This document shows, one piece after another, positions 21,319 through 29,622 of a stretch of DNA of 64,000 nt. The notes beneath the pieces are model-generated. The model searched no databases, had not been told where the DNA came from, and saw only the letters and a program-made list of their open reading frames with translations. Numbering within the stretch: position 1 is the first letter of the stretch; each line of letters begins with the position of its first letter. The translations under genes and the position numbers were made by a program. The stretch spans positions 682,001 to 746,000 of the forward strand of contig NZ_VOQQ01000001.1 in NCBI RefSeq assembly GCF_007995055.1, given 5' to 3'. The stretch is from Sphingosinicella ginsenosidimutans (GTDB lineage: Bacteria > Pseudomonadota > Alphaproteobacteria > Sphingomonadales > Sphingomonadaceae).

Positions 21319-21328
21319 GTGGTTTAAT
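21311..21328. promoter_or_regulatory. Operator-like repeat 1 of the ArsR gene
   Basis: The 18-bp sequence TCAACC-N4-GGTTTAAT is an imperfect palindrome that covers the start codon and part of the -10 box. It is repeated at 21350-21367. Confidence 0.6.
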
Positions 21329-21353
21329 AATCGCACATAGGCGAGATTGTCAA
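21325..21353 (-). promoter_or_regulatory. Promoter of the ArsR-SRPBCC operon
   Basis: On the minus strand TTGACA (21348-21353) and TTATTA (21325-21330) are separated by 17 bp. Both boxes are overlapped by the two operator-like repeats. Confidence 0.6.
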
Positions 21354-21367
21354 CCGATTGGTTTAAT
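21350..21367. promoter_or_regulatory. Operator-like repeat 2 of the ArsR gene
   Basis: Second copy of TCAACC-N4-GGTTTAAT, 39 bp from the first, overlapping the -35 box. The two copies together suggest cooperative repression. Confidence 0.6.
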
Positions 21368-21476
21368 GACGCGCACGCAGCCGATGATGCGGTGAACCGC
21401 CAGTCGCTCGCAGGAAGGGCGGCGGCGATCGGCGCGACGGCGGGCAGGCGCGGATCGGGCCGATTGGACGGGTGTG

Positions 21477-22403
21477 TCAGGCCGCCGGCGGCCGCGCGCC
21501 CTGTTGCGGCCGGATGTAGAGCCGCTTCACGGCGGGCCAGCGAACCGCGACCTCCCGTTCGATCGCCGCCACGATCCGCTCGACATCGCCGGCGGAGATC
21601 CCGTCGTCGAAGTCCGCGCTCATCGCCACCGTGATCTGGTCCGGAGCGGAATGGACGGTGCGCACCTCGCCGACGCCGACGATTCCCGGCTGCGCGCCGG
21701 CGGCTGCGCGGATGCCCTCGACCAGAGCGGGGTCCGCCGCCTCGCCGATCAGCAGCGCTTTCGATTCGACCGCGAGCAGCCAGGCCGTCGCGCCGAGGAT
21801 CAGGCCGATCACGATCGAGGCGGCGCCGTCGAAGAACGGATTGCCGGTGAGCTGCGACAGCGCGAGGCCGATCCCCGCCGCCCCGATCCCCGCCATCGCC
21901 GCGCCGTTTTCGAGCAGCACGATGAAGGTCGGCGGATCCTTGGATTCGCGCACCGCCTCGAACCAGCCGAGCGCCCCCTTCGCGGCCCGGAATTCCCGGA
22001 AGGCGGCCACCGTCGATCCGCCCTCCAGCAGGAAGGAGATCAGCAGCACGCCATAGGCGACGAGCGGCGAGACCGCCGGCTCGGGCTCGAGGATGTGGAT
22101 CACGCCCTCATAGACAGAGACGCCGGCGCCAAGCGCGAACACCAGGACGGCGACGACGAAGCTCCAGAAATAGAGCTCGCGCCCATGGCCGAACGGGTGA
22201 CGATGGTCCGCCGGCCTGCGCGCCGCATGGCGGCCCCACATCAACAAGAGCTGGTTCGCCGAATCGACGACGCTGTGCACGCCTTCGGTCAGCATGGCGG
22301 AGGAACCGGTGATGGCGGCGGCGACGAACTTGGCCGCCGCGATGCCGAGATTGGCGGCGAGCGCGATGATCAGGGTCCGATTGCTTTCGGCGGGCGCGCT
22401 CAT
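21477..22403 (-). CDS. Cation diffusion facilitator family transporter
   Basis: A 308-aa inner-membrane metal/proton antiporter with about six membrane segments and a cytoplasmic C-terminal domain. TEGVHSVVDSANQ in TM2 carries an H-x-x-x-D site; DHRHPFGHGRELYFW follows; TM5 contains DPPTFIVLLENGAA. The TM2/TM5 pattern resembles the ZnT9-like subgroup, whose substrate is less certain than classic Zn exporters. It is divergent from the Tudor-like gene. Confidence 0.92.
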   Translation of the reverse strand: MSAPAESNRTLIIALAANLGIAAAKFVAAAITGSSAMLTEGVHSVVDSANQLLLMWGRHAARRPADHRHPFGHGRELYFWSFVVAVLVFALGAGVSVYEGVIHILEPEPAVSPLVAYGVLLISFLLEGGSTVAAFREFRAAKGALGWFEAVRESKDPPTFIVLLENGAAMAGIGAAGIGLALSQLTGNPFFDGAASIVIGLILGATAWLLAVESKALLIGEAADPALVEGIRAAAGAQPGIVGVGEVRTVHSAPDQITVAMSADFDDGISAGDVERIVAAIEREVAVRWPAVKRLYIRPQQGARPPAA

Positions 22404-22532
22404 CGGCGCCGGCTTAGCCGGGCCGCCGCCCCGCTGTCGAGCGGCTTGCCGCTGGCGGACGGCGCCCGCTTGTCCCGCAAAATCGTTACGTATACGGTTT
22501 TATGGTCTGATTCGATCCAAAAAGGGGGGGGA

Positions 22533-22901
22533 ATGCCTAGGTTTGCAATGGCTTTGATTCTTTCCGCGTTCGCATCCTCCGGGGCGCTGGCGCAGCAGCC
22601 CGGTGACTGGGTCCTCGGCCAATGGCGCGGGGGCAGCGCCTGGTATCCCGGCGTTGTCGAGCGGGTGTCCGGCAACCAGGTCACCATCCGCTATGACGAC
22701 GGCACCCGCGAAACCCGTCCGGCCAATCAGGTGCGGCCCTATGACTGGGGGGTGGGCACCCATGTCTCCTGCCTGTGGACGGACGGCAACTGGTATCGCG
22801 CGACGATCACCGCGATGGATCCCGGCGGCCTGGAAATCGACGTGCTCTACGAGGACGGCGACCGCCAGCGCACCCAGACCGGACGCTGCCGCGTCGATTG
22901 A
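22533..22901 (+). CDS. Small exported protein with two Tudor-like repeats
   Basis: A 122-aa protein with a signal peptide (MPRFAMALILSAFASSGALA, cleavage near AQQ). The mature part has two similar repeats of about 45 residues: the first around WYPGVVERVSGNQVTIRYDD and the second around WYRATITAMDPGGLEIDVLY, each ending in D/E-D-G-x-R. This spacing of W-Y, V-x-I and Y-x-D-G matches Tudor/agenet-type folds. The function is unknown. ATG 22533 follows a run of Gs that can act as the RBS. Confidence 0.75.
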   Translation: MPRFAMALILSAFASSGALAQQPGDWVLGQWRGGSAWYPGVVERVSGNQVTIRYDDGTRETRPANQVRPYDWGVGTHVSCLWTDGNWYRATITAMDPGGLEIDVLYEDGDRQRTQTGRCRVD

Positions 22902-22909
22902 AGCCAGGT

Positions 22910-22938
22910 GACGGGTCGCCGCGGCGCGGCGGCCCGTC
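22910..22938. terminator. Hairpin between the Tudor-like gene and lpdA
   Basis: GACGGG-T-CGCCGC (22910-22922) pairs with GCGGCG-G-CCCGTC (22926-22938) around a 3-nt loop between two convergent genes. A likely shared terminator, though it has no T tract. Confidence 0.5.
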
Positions 22939-22957
22939 CGCGCGCCTGGGCCACGGC

Positions 22958-24355
22958 TCAGATGTGGAGCGTGCGCCCGTATGCGGCCAGCACGCTTTCG
23001 TGCATCATCTCGCTGAGCGTCGGGTGCGGGAAGGTCGTGCCGATCAGCTCGACCTCCGTCGTCTCCAACTCGCGCGCCACCGTATAGCCCTGGATCAGCT
23101 CGGTGACTTCCGCGCCGACCATATGGGCGCCGAGCAGCTCGCCGGTCGTATCGTCGAACACGGTCTTGATGAAACCCTCGGCCTCGCCGAGCGCGATCGC
23201 CTTGCCGTTGCCGATGAAGGGGAATTTACCGGCGCGGACCTTGTAGCCCGCTTCCTTTGCCTTCGCCTCGGTCAGGCCGACGCTCGCGACCTGCGGGCGT
23301 GAATAGGTGCAGCCGGGAATGTTGGCGTTGGTGAAGGCGTGGACGTCCTTCACGCCGGCCAGTTTCTCGACGCAAACGACCGCCTCGTGCATCGCCTTGT
23401 GGGCGAGCCAGGGCGGGCCGGTGACGTCGCCGAACGCCAGGATGCCCTCGACATTGGTGCGTCCGTAGCCGTCGACGACGATATGCCCCCGATCGGTCTT
23501 CACGCCGAGCGCCTCGAGGCCGATATTCTCGGTGTTCGGCACGATGCCGATGGCGACGATGGCGTGGCTGAACTCGGCCTGCGTAACCTTGCCGTCCTTG
23601 TCCTTGATCGCCGCCTTCACGCCGGCACCGGTGGCCGCGAGCTTTTCGACGCTGGCGCCGACCTCGATCTTCATCCCCTGCTTTTCAAACGCCTTGTGGA
23701 CAAAGGCGGAAACCTCCTCGTCCTCGACCGGCAGGATGCGCGGCAGCATCTCGACGATGGTGACATCGGCGCCGAGGTCCGAATAGAAGCTGGCGAACTC
23801 GACCCCGATCGCCCCGGAGCCGATGACCAGCAACTTGGTCGGCATTTCCTTGGGCGTCAGCGCATGGCGGTAGGTCCAGATTCGTTCTCCATCCGCCTTG
23901 GCGAACGGCAGGTCGCGCGCCCGCGCGCCGGTTGCGACGATGATATTGCGGGCGGCGAGCTCGGTCGTCTTGCCGTCCTTGGTCACCGTCAGCCTTCCCT
24001 TGCCGGCGAGCGCGCCATCGCCCTCGTAGACGGTGATCTTGTTCTTCTTCATCAGCCCCTTGACGCCGGCATTGAGCTGATCGGCGACCTTGCGGCTGCG
24101 CTGGACGACGGCGGGGAGATCGAACCCCGGCTTCTCGACAGTCAGGCCATAGGCGGCGGCATGAGTCATGTAGTGATAGATTTCCGACGTGCGCAGCAGC
24201 GCCTTGGTCGGGATGCACCCCCAGTTGAGGCAGATGCCGCCCAGCCGCTCCCGCTCCACGATCGCGACCTTGAGCCCCAGTTGCGCGGCCCGGATGGCGC
24301 CCACATAGCCACCCGGACCGGACCCGAGGACGATGAGGTCGAACTGGTCAGCCAT
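22958..24355 (-). CDS. lpdA: Dihydrolipoyl dehydrogenase (E3)
   Basis: A 465-aa FAD enzyme reoxidising dihydrolipoamide in 2-oxoacid dehydrogenase complexes. The FAD motif GSGPGG is at residues 11-16, the redox disulfide is CLNWGC (C42, C47), and HPTLSE near the C-terminus supplies the catalytic His. It is the last gene of an E2-membrane protein-E3 set, so assignment to the pyruvate complex is likely. Confidence 0.95.
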   Translation of the reverse strand: MADQFDLIVLGSGPGGYVGAIRAAQLGLKVAIVERERLGGICLNWGCIPTKALLRTSEIYHYMTHAAAYGLTVEKPGFDLPAVVQRSRKVADQLNAGVKGLMKKNKITVYEGDGALAGKGRLTVTKDGKTTELAARNIIVATGARARDLPFAKADGERIWTYRHALTPKEMPTKLLVIGSGAIGVEFASFYSDLGADVTIVEMLPRILPVEDEEVSAFVHKAFEKQGMKIEVGASVEKLAATGAGVKAAIKDKDGKVTQAEFSHAIVAIGIVPNTENIGLEALGVKTDRGHIVVDGYGRTNVEGILAFGDVTGPPWLAHKAMHEAVVCVEKLAGVKDVHAFTNANIPGCTYSRPQVASVGLTEAKAKEAGYKVRAGKFPFIGNGKAIALGEAEGFIKTVFDDTTGELLGAHMVGAEVTELIQGYTVARELETTEVELIGTTFPHPTLSEMMHESVLAAYGRTLHI

Positions 24356-24491
24356 GTCTGTCTCCTGCCGTGCGGCGATATCGATGGGCCCTGACGAGCC
24401 AGCGCCCGGTTCGGGCGCGATGAAGGATGGAGGCTAAGTAATCAAGCGCCGCGCGCCCGCCAAGGCGCCCGGCCGATCCCCGGCCACGCGT

Positions 24492-24959
24492 TCAGGCCGG
24501 CTCGGTCCCGGTCGGCGCCGAAGCGGCCTGGTCGACCGCCTGTTTGCGCCGATCGATCCATCGCAGCGCCGCGATCCAGACCAGTCCGGCGACAGCGGCG
24601 TAGATCGGAAAGATCCAGCCCTCGCCCTGGTACCAGTCCAGCGAAACCGGATAGAGCAACGCGCTCGCGCCCGCGACGATCGCGAGCAGCGCAAGATCGC
24701 GCACAAGCGGCGACGCGCCGATCTTGTCGAGCGCCACGGTGAGCGGGAGCGCGAGCACGACCAGCGCGGCGAGCACGAACAGCACCGACACGAGCGTCGC
24801 CATGAACGCAATGACAAGCCCGGCGGTCACCATCGCGGCGAGGCCGCCGCCGTCTACCGCGGCCTGGGCCGACAGAATCCCGGACGTGGCGAGTGACGTA
24901 CCGCAGCTGGAGATCGGCGAGACAATCAGGGCGGCGACGAGCAGGGTGCCGATCCTCAC
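24492..24959 (-). CDS. Predicted membrane protein of unknown function
   Basis: A 155-aa protein with an N-terminal signal-like segment ending in a possible lipobox (ISSC) and about three further hydrophobic segments, then a short polar tail. I do not recognise a family. It lies between the PDH E2 and E3 genes on the same strand, which suggests co-transcription but not a role in the complex. Confidence 0.65.
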   Translation of the reverse strand: MRIGTLLVAALIVSPISSCGTSLATSGILSAQAAVDGGGLAAMVTAGLVIAFMATLVSVLFVLAALVVLALPLTVALDKIGASPLVRDLALLAIVAGASALLYPVSLDWYQGEGWIFPIYAAVAGLVWIAALRWIDRRKQAVDQAASAPTGTEPA

Positions 24960-25136
24960 CGGTCACCTCCCCCCAGCGCAATCGCGCGCGAGGAACGACA
25001 GCCGGGACGTTCGCGGCCGAAGCGCTGCGCCATGCACGATCTCCCCCCTTGGATCCATGCGCCGTTCGAAGCGAGAGGCCTATCCTATCCTCGCCGGTCG
25101 CATTCGCAAGCGGGATGTTGCGTCGCCGTCACGACC

Positions 25137-26450
25137 TCAGGCCAGCATCCCCAGCGGGTTTTCGACGAGATCCTTGAACGCCTTCATCAGCCGCGCGCCG
25201 TCGGCGCCGTCGATGGCGCGGTGATCGAAGCTGCCGGTGGCGGTCATGATCGTCGCGATCTGCAGGGAATCGTCGATCACATAGGGTCGCTTCTCGCCGG
25301 CGCCGATCGCCATGATCATGGCCTGGGGCGGATTGATGACGGCCTCGAACTGCTTGATCCCGTACATGCCCATGTTGGAGAGGCTGGCGGTGCCGCCCAC
25401 ATATTCCTCGGGCTGGAGCTTGCCGTCGCGGGCGCGGCCGGCGAGGTCCTTCATCTCGGTCGCGATCGCGGCGACGCCCTTGGACGCCGCGTCCTTCACG
25501 ATCGGCGTGATGAGGCCCGCGGGGATCGACACCGCGACCGAGACATCGGCGCGGCTGAACTTGATGAGCTGGTCCGGCGTATACTGGACATTGCACTCCG
25601 GCACTTCGAGCAATGCGACGCCGAGCGCCTTCACCATCATGTCGTTGACCGACACCTTGATGCCGCGCGCCTCCAGGCTGGCGTTGATCTCGCCGCGCAG
25701 CTTCAGCAGCGCGTCGAGCCGGATATCGACCGTGAGATAGATATGCGGGATCTGCTGCTTCGATTCGGTGAGCCGGCGTGCGATCGTCTTGCGGACATTC
25801 GAAAGCTTGATCGCCTCGTGCGGCACGTCGGGGATCGCGAAATCGCCGGCATGGGCCACGGGCGCGGCCGCCGGCGCCGGCGCCGCGGCGGGGGCCGCCG
25901 GCTTCGCCGGCGCCTTGCCGGCGGCGCCTTCGATATCCGCCTTGACGATGCGGCCGCCGGGACCGCTGCCGGCGACGCCGGACAGGTCGATGCCCTGCGC
26001 GGCGGCGAGGCGGCGGGCAAGCGGGCTCGCCTTCACGCGATCCCCGTCGGACGCCGTCGGAGCGGCGGCCGGGGCCGGGACGGGCGCCCGCGCGGCCTTG
26101 GCTTCCGGAGCGGGCGGCGGCGGCGCTGCCGGAGCGGGTGCGGGCCCGGGCGCAGCGGCCTTCGCGGGCGCGCCGCCGCCCGACGCGGCCACGCTGCCGA
26201 CATCCTCGCCCTCCTCGGCCATGATCGCGATCACCGCGCCGACCTTCACTTCGTCGGTGCCTTCGGGGACGAGGATCTTCGCGATCACGCCCTCGTCGAC
26301 GGCCTCGAACTCCATCGTCGCCTTGTCGGTCTCGATCTCGGCCAGGATGTCACCCGACGAAATCTTGTCGCCCTCCTTCACCAGCCATTTGGCGAGCGTC
26401 CCTTCCTCCATGGTTGGAGAGAGAGCGGGCATTTTCAGTTCGATCGACAT
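25137..26450 (-). CDS. pdhC: Pyruvate dehydrogenase E2 (dihydrolipoamide acetyltransferase)
   Basis: The 437-aa acetyl-transferring core of the pyruvate dehydrogenase complex. One lipoyl domain has the lipoylated Lys43 in [16 protein letters not shown] long Ala/Pro linker leads to a peripheral-subunit-binding domain ([20 protein letters not shown]), a second linker, and the catalytic domain with [14 protein letters not shown]. The [12 protein letters not shown] start is typical of the pyruvate type rather than the oxoglutarate type. E1 genes are not in this window. Confidence 0.93.
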   Translation of the reverse strand: MSIELKMPALSPTMEEGTLAKWLVKEGDKISSGDILAEIETDKATMEFEAVDEGVIAKILVPEGTDEVKVGAVIAIMAEEGEDVGSVAASGGGAPAKAAAPGPAPAPAAPPPPAPEAKAARAPVPAPAAAPTASDGDRVKASPLARRLAAAQGIDLSGVAGSGPGGRIVKADIEGAAGKAPAKPAAPAAAPAPAAAPVAHAGDFAIPDVPHEAIKLSNVRKTIARRLTESKQQIPHIYLTVDIRLDALLKLRGEINASLEARGIKVSVNDMMVKALGVALLEVPECNVQYTPDQLIKFSRADVSVAVSIPAGLITPIVKDAASKGVAAIATEMKDLAGRARDGKLQPEEYVGGTASLSNMGMYGIKQFEAVINPPQAMIMAIGAGEKRPYVIDDSLQIATIMTATGSFDHRAIDGADGARLMKAFKDLVENPLGMLA

Positions 26451-26606
26451 GGGGCGTCCTGTTCGCTTGCGGCCGAGCCGCCCCGTCCAAACAGCAGAGC
26501 ACCGGCCGGGTCAAGGCCTGTCCTGAGCCGTGCATCGGCCGGGGCGCCGGCCGGAGGCTTGTGCGTTCGGCGTTTCTGGCGCACCTCGCTCGCAAGGAGA
26601 CGGCTG

Positions 26607-27059
26607 ATGCGATCCTATCTGGTCGTGATGGACGAGACGGAAGAGGCGCAGACCGCGCTTCGCTATGCGGCGCGGCGGGCGGCGCTTTCAGGCGGCGGCG
26701 TCGAGATGCTCGGTTTCATCGCGCCGCAGGAGTTCGTGCAGTGGGGCGCGGTCCAGGAGGCGATGGAGGAGGAGGCGCGGCTGCGGGCCGAGGCGATGCT
26801 CGTCCAGGCCGCCGGCGCCGTCGCGGAGGATGCCGGCATCACCCCCTCGATCACGGTGCGTACCGGCGATCCCGTGAAGGCGATCGCCGATTTCCTGAAG
26901 GAACGGGACGATATCGCCGCGCTCGTGCTGGCCGCGGCCGAAGGGGCGCCCGGGCCGCTCGTCTCGCACTTCGCGGGTGCGGCGGCCGGGAGCCTGCCCT
27001 GCCCGCTGATCATCGTTCCGGCCGGGCTGGACGACGAGGCGCTCGGCCGGGTCGGATAG
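26607..27059 (+). CDS. Universal stress protein (UspA family)
   Basis: A 150-aa cytosolic protein with the Usp alpha/beta fold: SYLVVMDETEEAQTALRYAA at the start and ALVLAAAEGAPGPLVSHFAG with CPLIIVPAG at the end. The G-x2-G-x9-G ATP-binding pattern is only partly kept, so nucleotide binding is uncertain. ATG 26607 follows AAGGAGA. It is divergent from pdhC. Confidence 0.87.
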   Translation: MRSYLVVMDETEEAQTALRYAARRAALSGGGVEMLGFIAPQEFVQWGAVQEAMEEEARLRAEAMLVQAAGAVAEDAGITPSITVRTGDPVKAIADFLKERDDIAALVLAAAEGAPGPLVSHFAGAAAGSLPCPLIIVPAGLDDEALGRVG

Positions 27060-27070
27060 GCCGTTCCGGA

Positions 27071-27859
27071 TCAGCCCCGCTCGCCGGCCGGCGGACGCGG
27101 GGCCGCGCGGCGAGGCGCAGGGCGCGGACGAGGCGCGACGCGCGGCGCCGGCGTCCGGCAGATGCAGCGCGGAGCGCGGCGTGCGCGATGCGGCGTGCGG
27201 ACGCGGACCAGCTCTTCGGTCACCTCTTCGGTATAGCCGGCGCCACCGCCGCTCACCGTCGTCTCGACGATGATCGGATAGGCGTAGCCATAGCCGTAAC
27301 CATAGGCGCCATAGGAGCCGTAACCGGCATAATAGCCGGGAGGCGGCGGCGGCGGTGCGGGATAGCCCGGCGCGCCATAGACATAGGTCCGCACGCGGGC
27401 GTCCTCGCCATGGCCATCGCCATAATAAGGGACGTCCCCGTCCATCGCCCAGTGCTCGCCATAGCGATCCCAGTCGAGCCCCTCGCGAACGTCGACGATG
27501 CGGCCATCGCCGTCGAGCAGATAGGCATCGTCATAATAGCGGATCCAGCGCTGCCCCGCCCCCGGCGCGGCGAAGCCGTAGAGCTGCCAATTGCCGATCG
27601 TGAATTGCGGCGAGAAGAAGAAGGGCGGCACGAACACACCGCGCTGCAACCGGTGCGGGAAGGCTCCGTGGCCGTGGCCGGGCCCGTGCATCGCCATCGG
27701 CCCATGCGCCATCGGGCCCGGCATCGGCGGATGATGCCAGGTCACGCCCGGTCGCGGCGGCAGCGGCGGCGCGGGCGGCGGCGCCGGCGGCTGGGCGATC
27801 GCCCCGGTTGCGGCGAGCGCGGCGCCGGCGACAAGCGCGAATGCGGCGAATTTGGTCAT
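27071..27859 (-). CDS. RcnB-like exported protein, His/Pro/Tyr-rich
   Basis: A 262-aa protein with a signal peptide (cleavage near AIAQ), a Pro- and His-rich segment (HGPMAMHGPGHGHG), and the RcnB-family core RGVFVPPFF...GQRWIRYYDDAYLLDGDGRI. The C-terminal half is rich in Gly-Tyr and then Arg-Pro. RcnB of E. coli is a periplasmic protein in Ni/Co homeostasis, but this wider family is not all metal-related, so metal binding is inference from the His-rich part. Confidence 0.75.
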   Translation of the reverse strand: MTKFAAFALVAGAALAATGAIAQPPAPPPAPPLPPRPGVTWHHPPMPGPMAHGPMAMHGPGHGHGAFPHRLQRGVFVPPFFFSPQFTIGNWQLYGFAAPGAGQRWIRYYDDAYLLDGDGRIVDVREGLDWDRYGEHWAMDGDVPYYGDGHGEDARVRTYVYGAPGYPAPPPPPPGYYAGYGSYGAYGYGYGYAYPIIVETTVSGGGAGYTEEVTEELVRVRTPHRARRAPRCICRTPAPRVAPRPRPAPRRAAPRPPAGERG

Positions 27860-27898
27860 GCCTGATCCCCTGACGCGAAAACGCGGTTCAAGGGATTT

Positions 27899-28408
27899 TT
27901 AACCGTCCAGGGAGGCCATTGCCATGCCGCCAAGCCGCGCGCCGATGCGCTGTATCAGACTGACACAACCCGCCGCATCTTCCTCATCGAAGCGCCGCGG
28001 GCTCGGGCTGTCGAGATCGAGCACGCCGATCAGCGCGCCATCGACGAGGATCGGCACGACGAGCTCCGAGCGCGAGGCGGAATCGCAGGCGATATGGCCG
28101 GGAAAGGCATCGACGTCGTCGACCCGCTGCACCTCGCCCGTCGCGGCCGCGGTCCCGCAAACCCCCTTGCCGAAGGGGATGCGGATGCAGGCCGGGCGGC
28201 CCTGGAACGGCCCCAGCACCAGCTCGCCGCCGATATTGCGGTAGAACCCGGCCCAGTTGAGGTCCGGCAGCGCCTCCCACAGCAGGGCCGCGACATTGGC
28301 CATGTTGGCGATCGCATCCGGCTCGCCGGCGGTCAGCGCGTCGGCCGCCTGCGCGAGCTCGCGATAGAGAGAAGGCTTGTCCGCCGCATCGATCCTGAAA
28401 TCGTACAT
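27899..28408 (-). CDS. Free methionine-R-sulfoxide reductase (GAF domain)
   Basis: A 169-aa GAF-fold enzyme that reduces free methionine-(R)-sulfoxide. The three cysteines C74, C84 and C108 have exactly the spacing (10 and 24) of the E. coli enzyme's C84, C94 and C118. LNWAGFYR and SELVVPILVDGALIGVLDLD are family motifs. The start overlaps the arfB stop (TGATG), indicating translational coupling. Confidence 0.92.
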   Translation of the reverse strand: MYDFRIDAADKPSLYRELAQAADALTAGEPDAIANMANVAALLWEALPDLNWAGFYRNIGGELVLGPFQGRPACIRIPFGKGVCGTAAATGEVQRVDDVDAFPGHIACDSASRSELVVPILVDGALIGVLDLDSPSPRRFDEEDAAGCVSLIQRIGARLGGMAMASLDG

Positions 28409-28809
28409 CAGTCCAGCCTCACCTTCCCGCGTCCTTCCTTCACCGATCCGCGCTGCTTCTTCGCATCGACCCGCTTCGCCTTTGCGGCGCGGCTCGGCTT
28501 CGTCCTGACGCGCTTCACGGGCCGGACATGGGCACGCGCGATCAAATCCGCCAGTCTTTCGCGCGCCGCCTCGCGGTTCGCCTCCTGCGTACGATGCTGG
28601 CGCGCGGTGATGACGATCTCGCCGCCAGCGGTCATCCGGCTGCCGGCCAGCTGCTTCAGCCGCTGATAGACGTCGGGCGCGAGGCCGAGCCGGAAGACAT
28701 CGCAGCGCAGCTGGCACGCGGTCGCGACCTTGTTGACGTTCTGCCCGCCCGGCCCGGACGCGGCGAGGAAAGTGAAGGACAGCGCGTCCTCGGGAAGCTC
28801 AAAGGACAT
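28408..28809 (-). CDS. arfB: Alternative ribosome-rescue factor ArfB
   Basis: A 133-aa peptidyl-tRNA hydrolase that frees stalled ribosomes. The catalytic GGQ is at residues 21-23 (SGPGGQNVNK). The lysine/arginine-rich C-terminal tail (about 110-133), which enters the empty mRNA channel in the E. coli protein, is present. It overlaps the preceding pseudouridine synthase gene by 11 bases and the following reductase gene by one. Confidence 0.92.
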   Translation of the reverse strand: MSFELPEDALSFTFLAASGPGGQNVNKVATACQLRCDVFRLGLAPDVYQRLKQLAGSRMTAGGEIVITARQHRTQEANREAARERLADLIARAHVRPVKRVRTKPSRAAKAKRVDAKKQRGSVKEGRGKVRLD

Positions 28810-29470
28810 CGCCGAAGCCCGCGTTGACGAAGGTCGGCGGCAGCGGCGCCGTCGCCTCGACCGGCGGCTTGTCGCCGCGATCGACGCGCAGCGAGAGGGC
28901 GTGGAGCAGCATCGGCCCCCGGCCGTTCCCATAGACCGGGTCGCCGGCGATCGGGATGCCGATGCCGCTCGCCGCGTGGACGCGGATCTGGTGGGTGCGG
29001 CCGGTCTGCGGCGTGAACAGGACCACGGCCCGCCCATCCCGCTGCGCGACGACGCGCCATTCGGTGCGCGACGGCTTGCCGCGCGCGTCCTCGATCATCC
29101 GCCAGCCCGCCTCGGCGCTCGAAACCTTGCCGAGCGGCATGTCGACGACACCCTCCCCCGCCTCGGGCACCGCATCGAGCACCGCGAGATAGGTCTTGCC
29201 CACCTTCTTGTCCTCGAAGGCGCGCTGGAAACGCTTGTGCGCCTTCGGATTGCGCGCCAGCAGCAGGCAGCCCGACGTGTCGCGGTCGAGCCGGTGGACC
29301 GGCAGCGGCCGGCGCTGGAAGCCGAAGCGAAGGTCGACGAGATAGTCTTCGAGGCTCTCGCGCGTGCGGGTGCCGGGATGGACGGCGAGCCCCGCCGGCT
29401 TGTCGATCACCAGCGCCTCGCCGTCGATGAAGAGGATGCGTTCGGGCGGAAACATGCCCTGCCCTGCCAC
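28799..29470 (-). CDS. RluA-family pseudouridine synthase
   Basis: A 223-aa RNA-modifying enzyme. HRLDRDTSG (catalytic Asp62), DKPAGLAVHPG and GRTHQIRVH are diagnostic. There is no N-terminal S4 domain, so it is the short RluA/RluC-related type; the target uridine cannot be told from sequence. It is first of an overlapping three-gene set with arfB and the methionine-sulfoxide reductase. Confidence 0.93.
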   Translation of the reverse strand: MAGQGMFPPERILFIDGEALVIDKPAGLAVHPGTRTRESLEDYLVDLRFGFQRRPLPVHRLDRDTSGCLLLARNPKAHKRFQRAFEDKKVGKTYLAVLDAVPEAGEGVVDMPLGKVSSAEAGWRMIEDARGKPSRTEWRVVAQRDGRAVVLFTPQTGRTHQIRVHAASGIGIPIAGDPVYGNGRGPMLLHALSLRVDRGDKPPVEATAPLPPTFVNAGFGDVL

Positions 29471-29508
29471 CGCCGCGTTAAGCGTGCAACGATCTTAGCT
29501 TACTCACG

Positions 29509-29513
29509 GATTC
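29509..29513. promoter_or_regulatory. GANTC methylation site in the ctrA promoter
   Basis: GATTC, a CcrM-type GANTC site, lies 8 bp from the CtrA-type box. In Caulobacter a GANTC site in the ctrA promoter couples transcription to replication. Confidence 0.45.
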
Positions 29514-29520
29514 TACGGTA

Positions 29521-29535
29521 TTAATACGAAATTAA
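29521..29535. promoter_or_regulatory. CtrA-type box in the ctrA promoter
   Basis: A perfect TTAA-N7-TTAA (29521-29524 and 29532-29535), about 90 bp before the ctrA start. It implies that CtrA regulates its own gene. Confidence 0.7.
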
Positions 29536-29622
29536 CCTTTTGCGTTCAGATCGGTAAACATTCATGTACGTGGCAGGCCGCGCGATCCGAGGAGGCCGGC
29601 TGCGACAGGAGGGCGGAACAAT

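Noticed and set aside
21319..21336. An earlier GTG start for the ArsR gene
   Set aside because: It would lie upstream of the predicted transcription start and has no ribosome-binding site.
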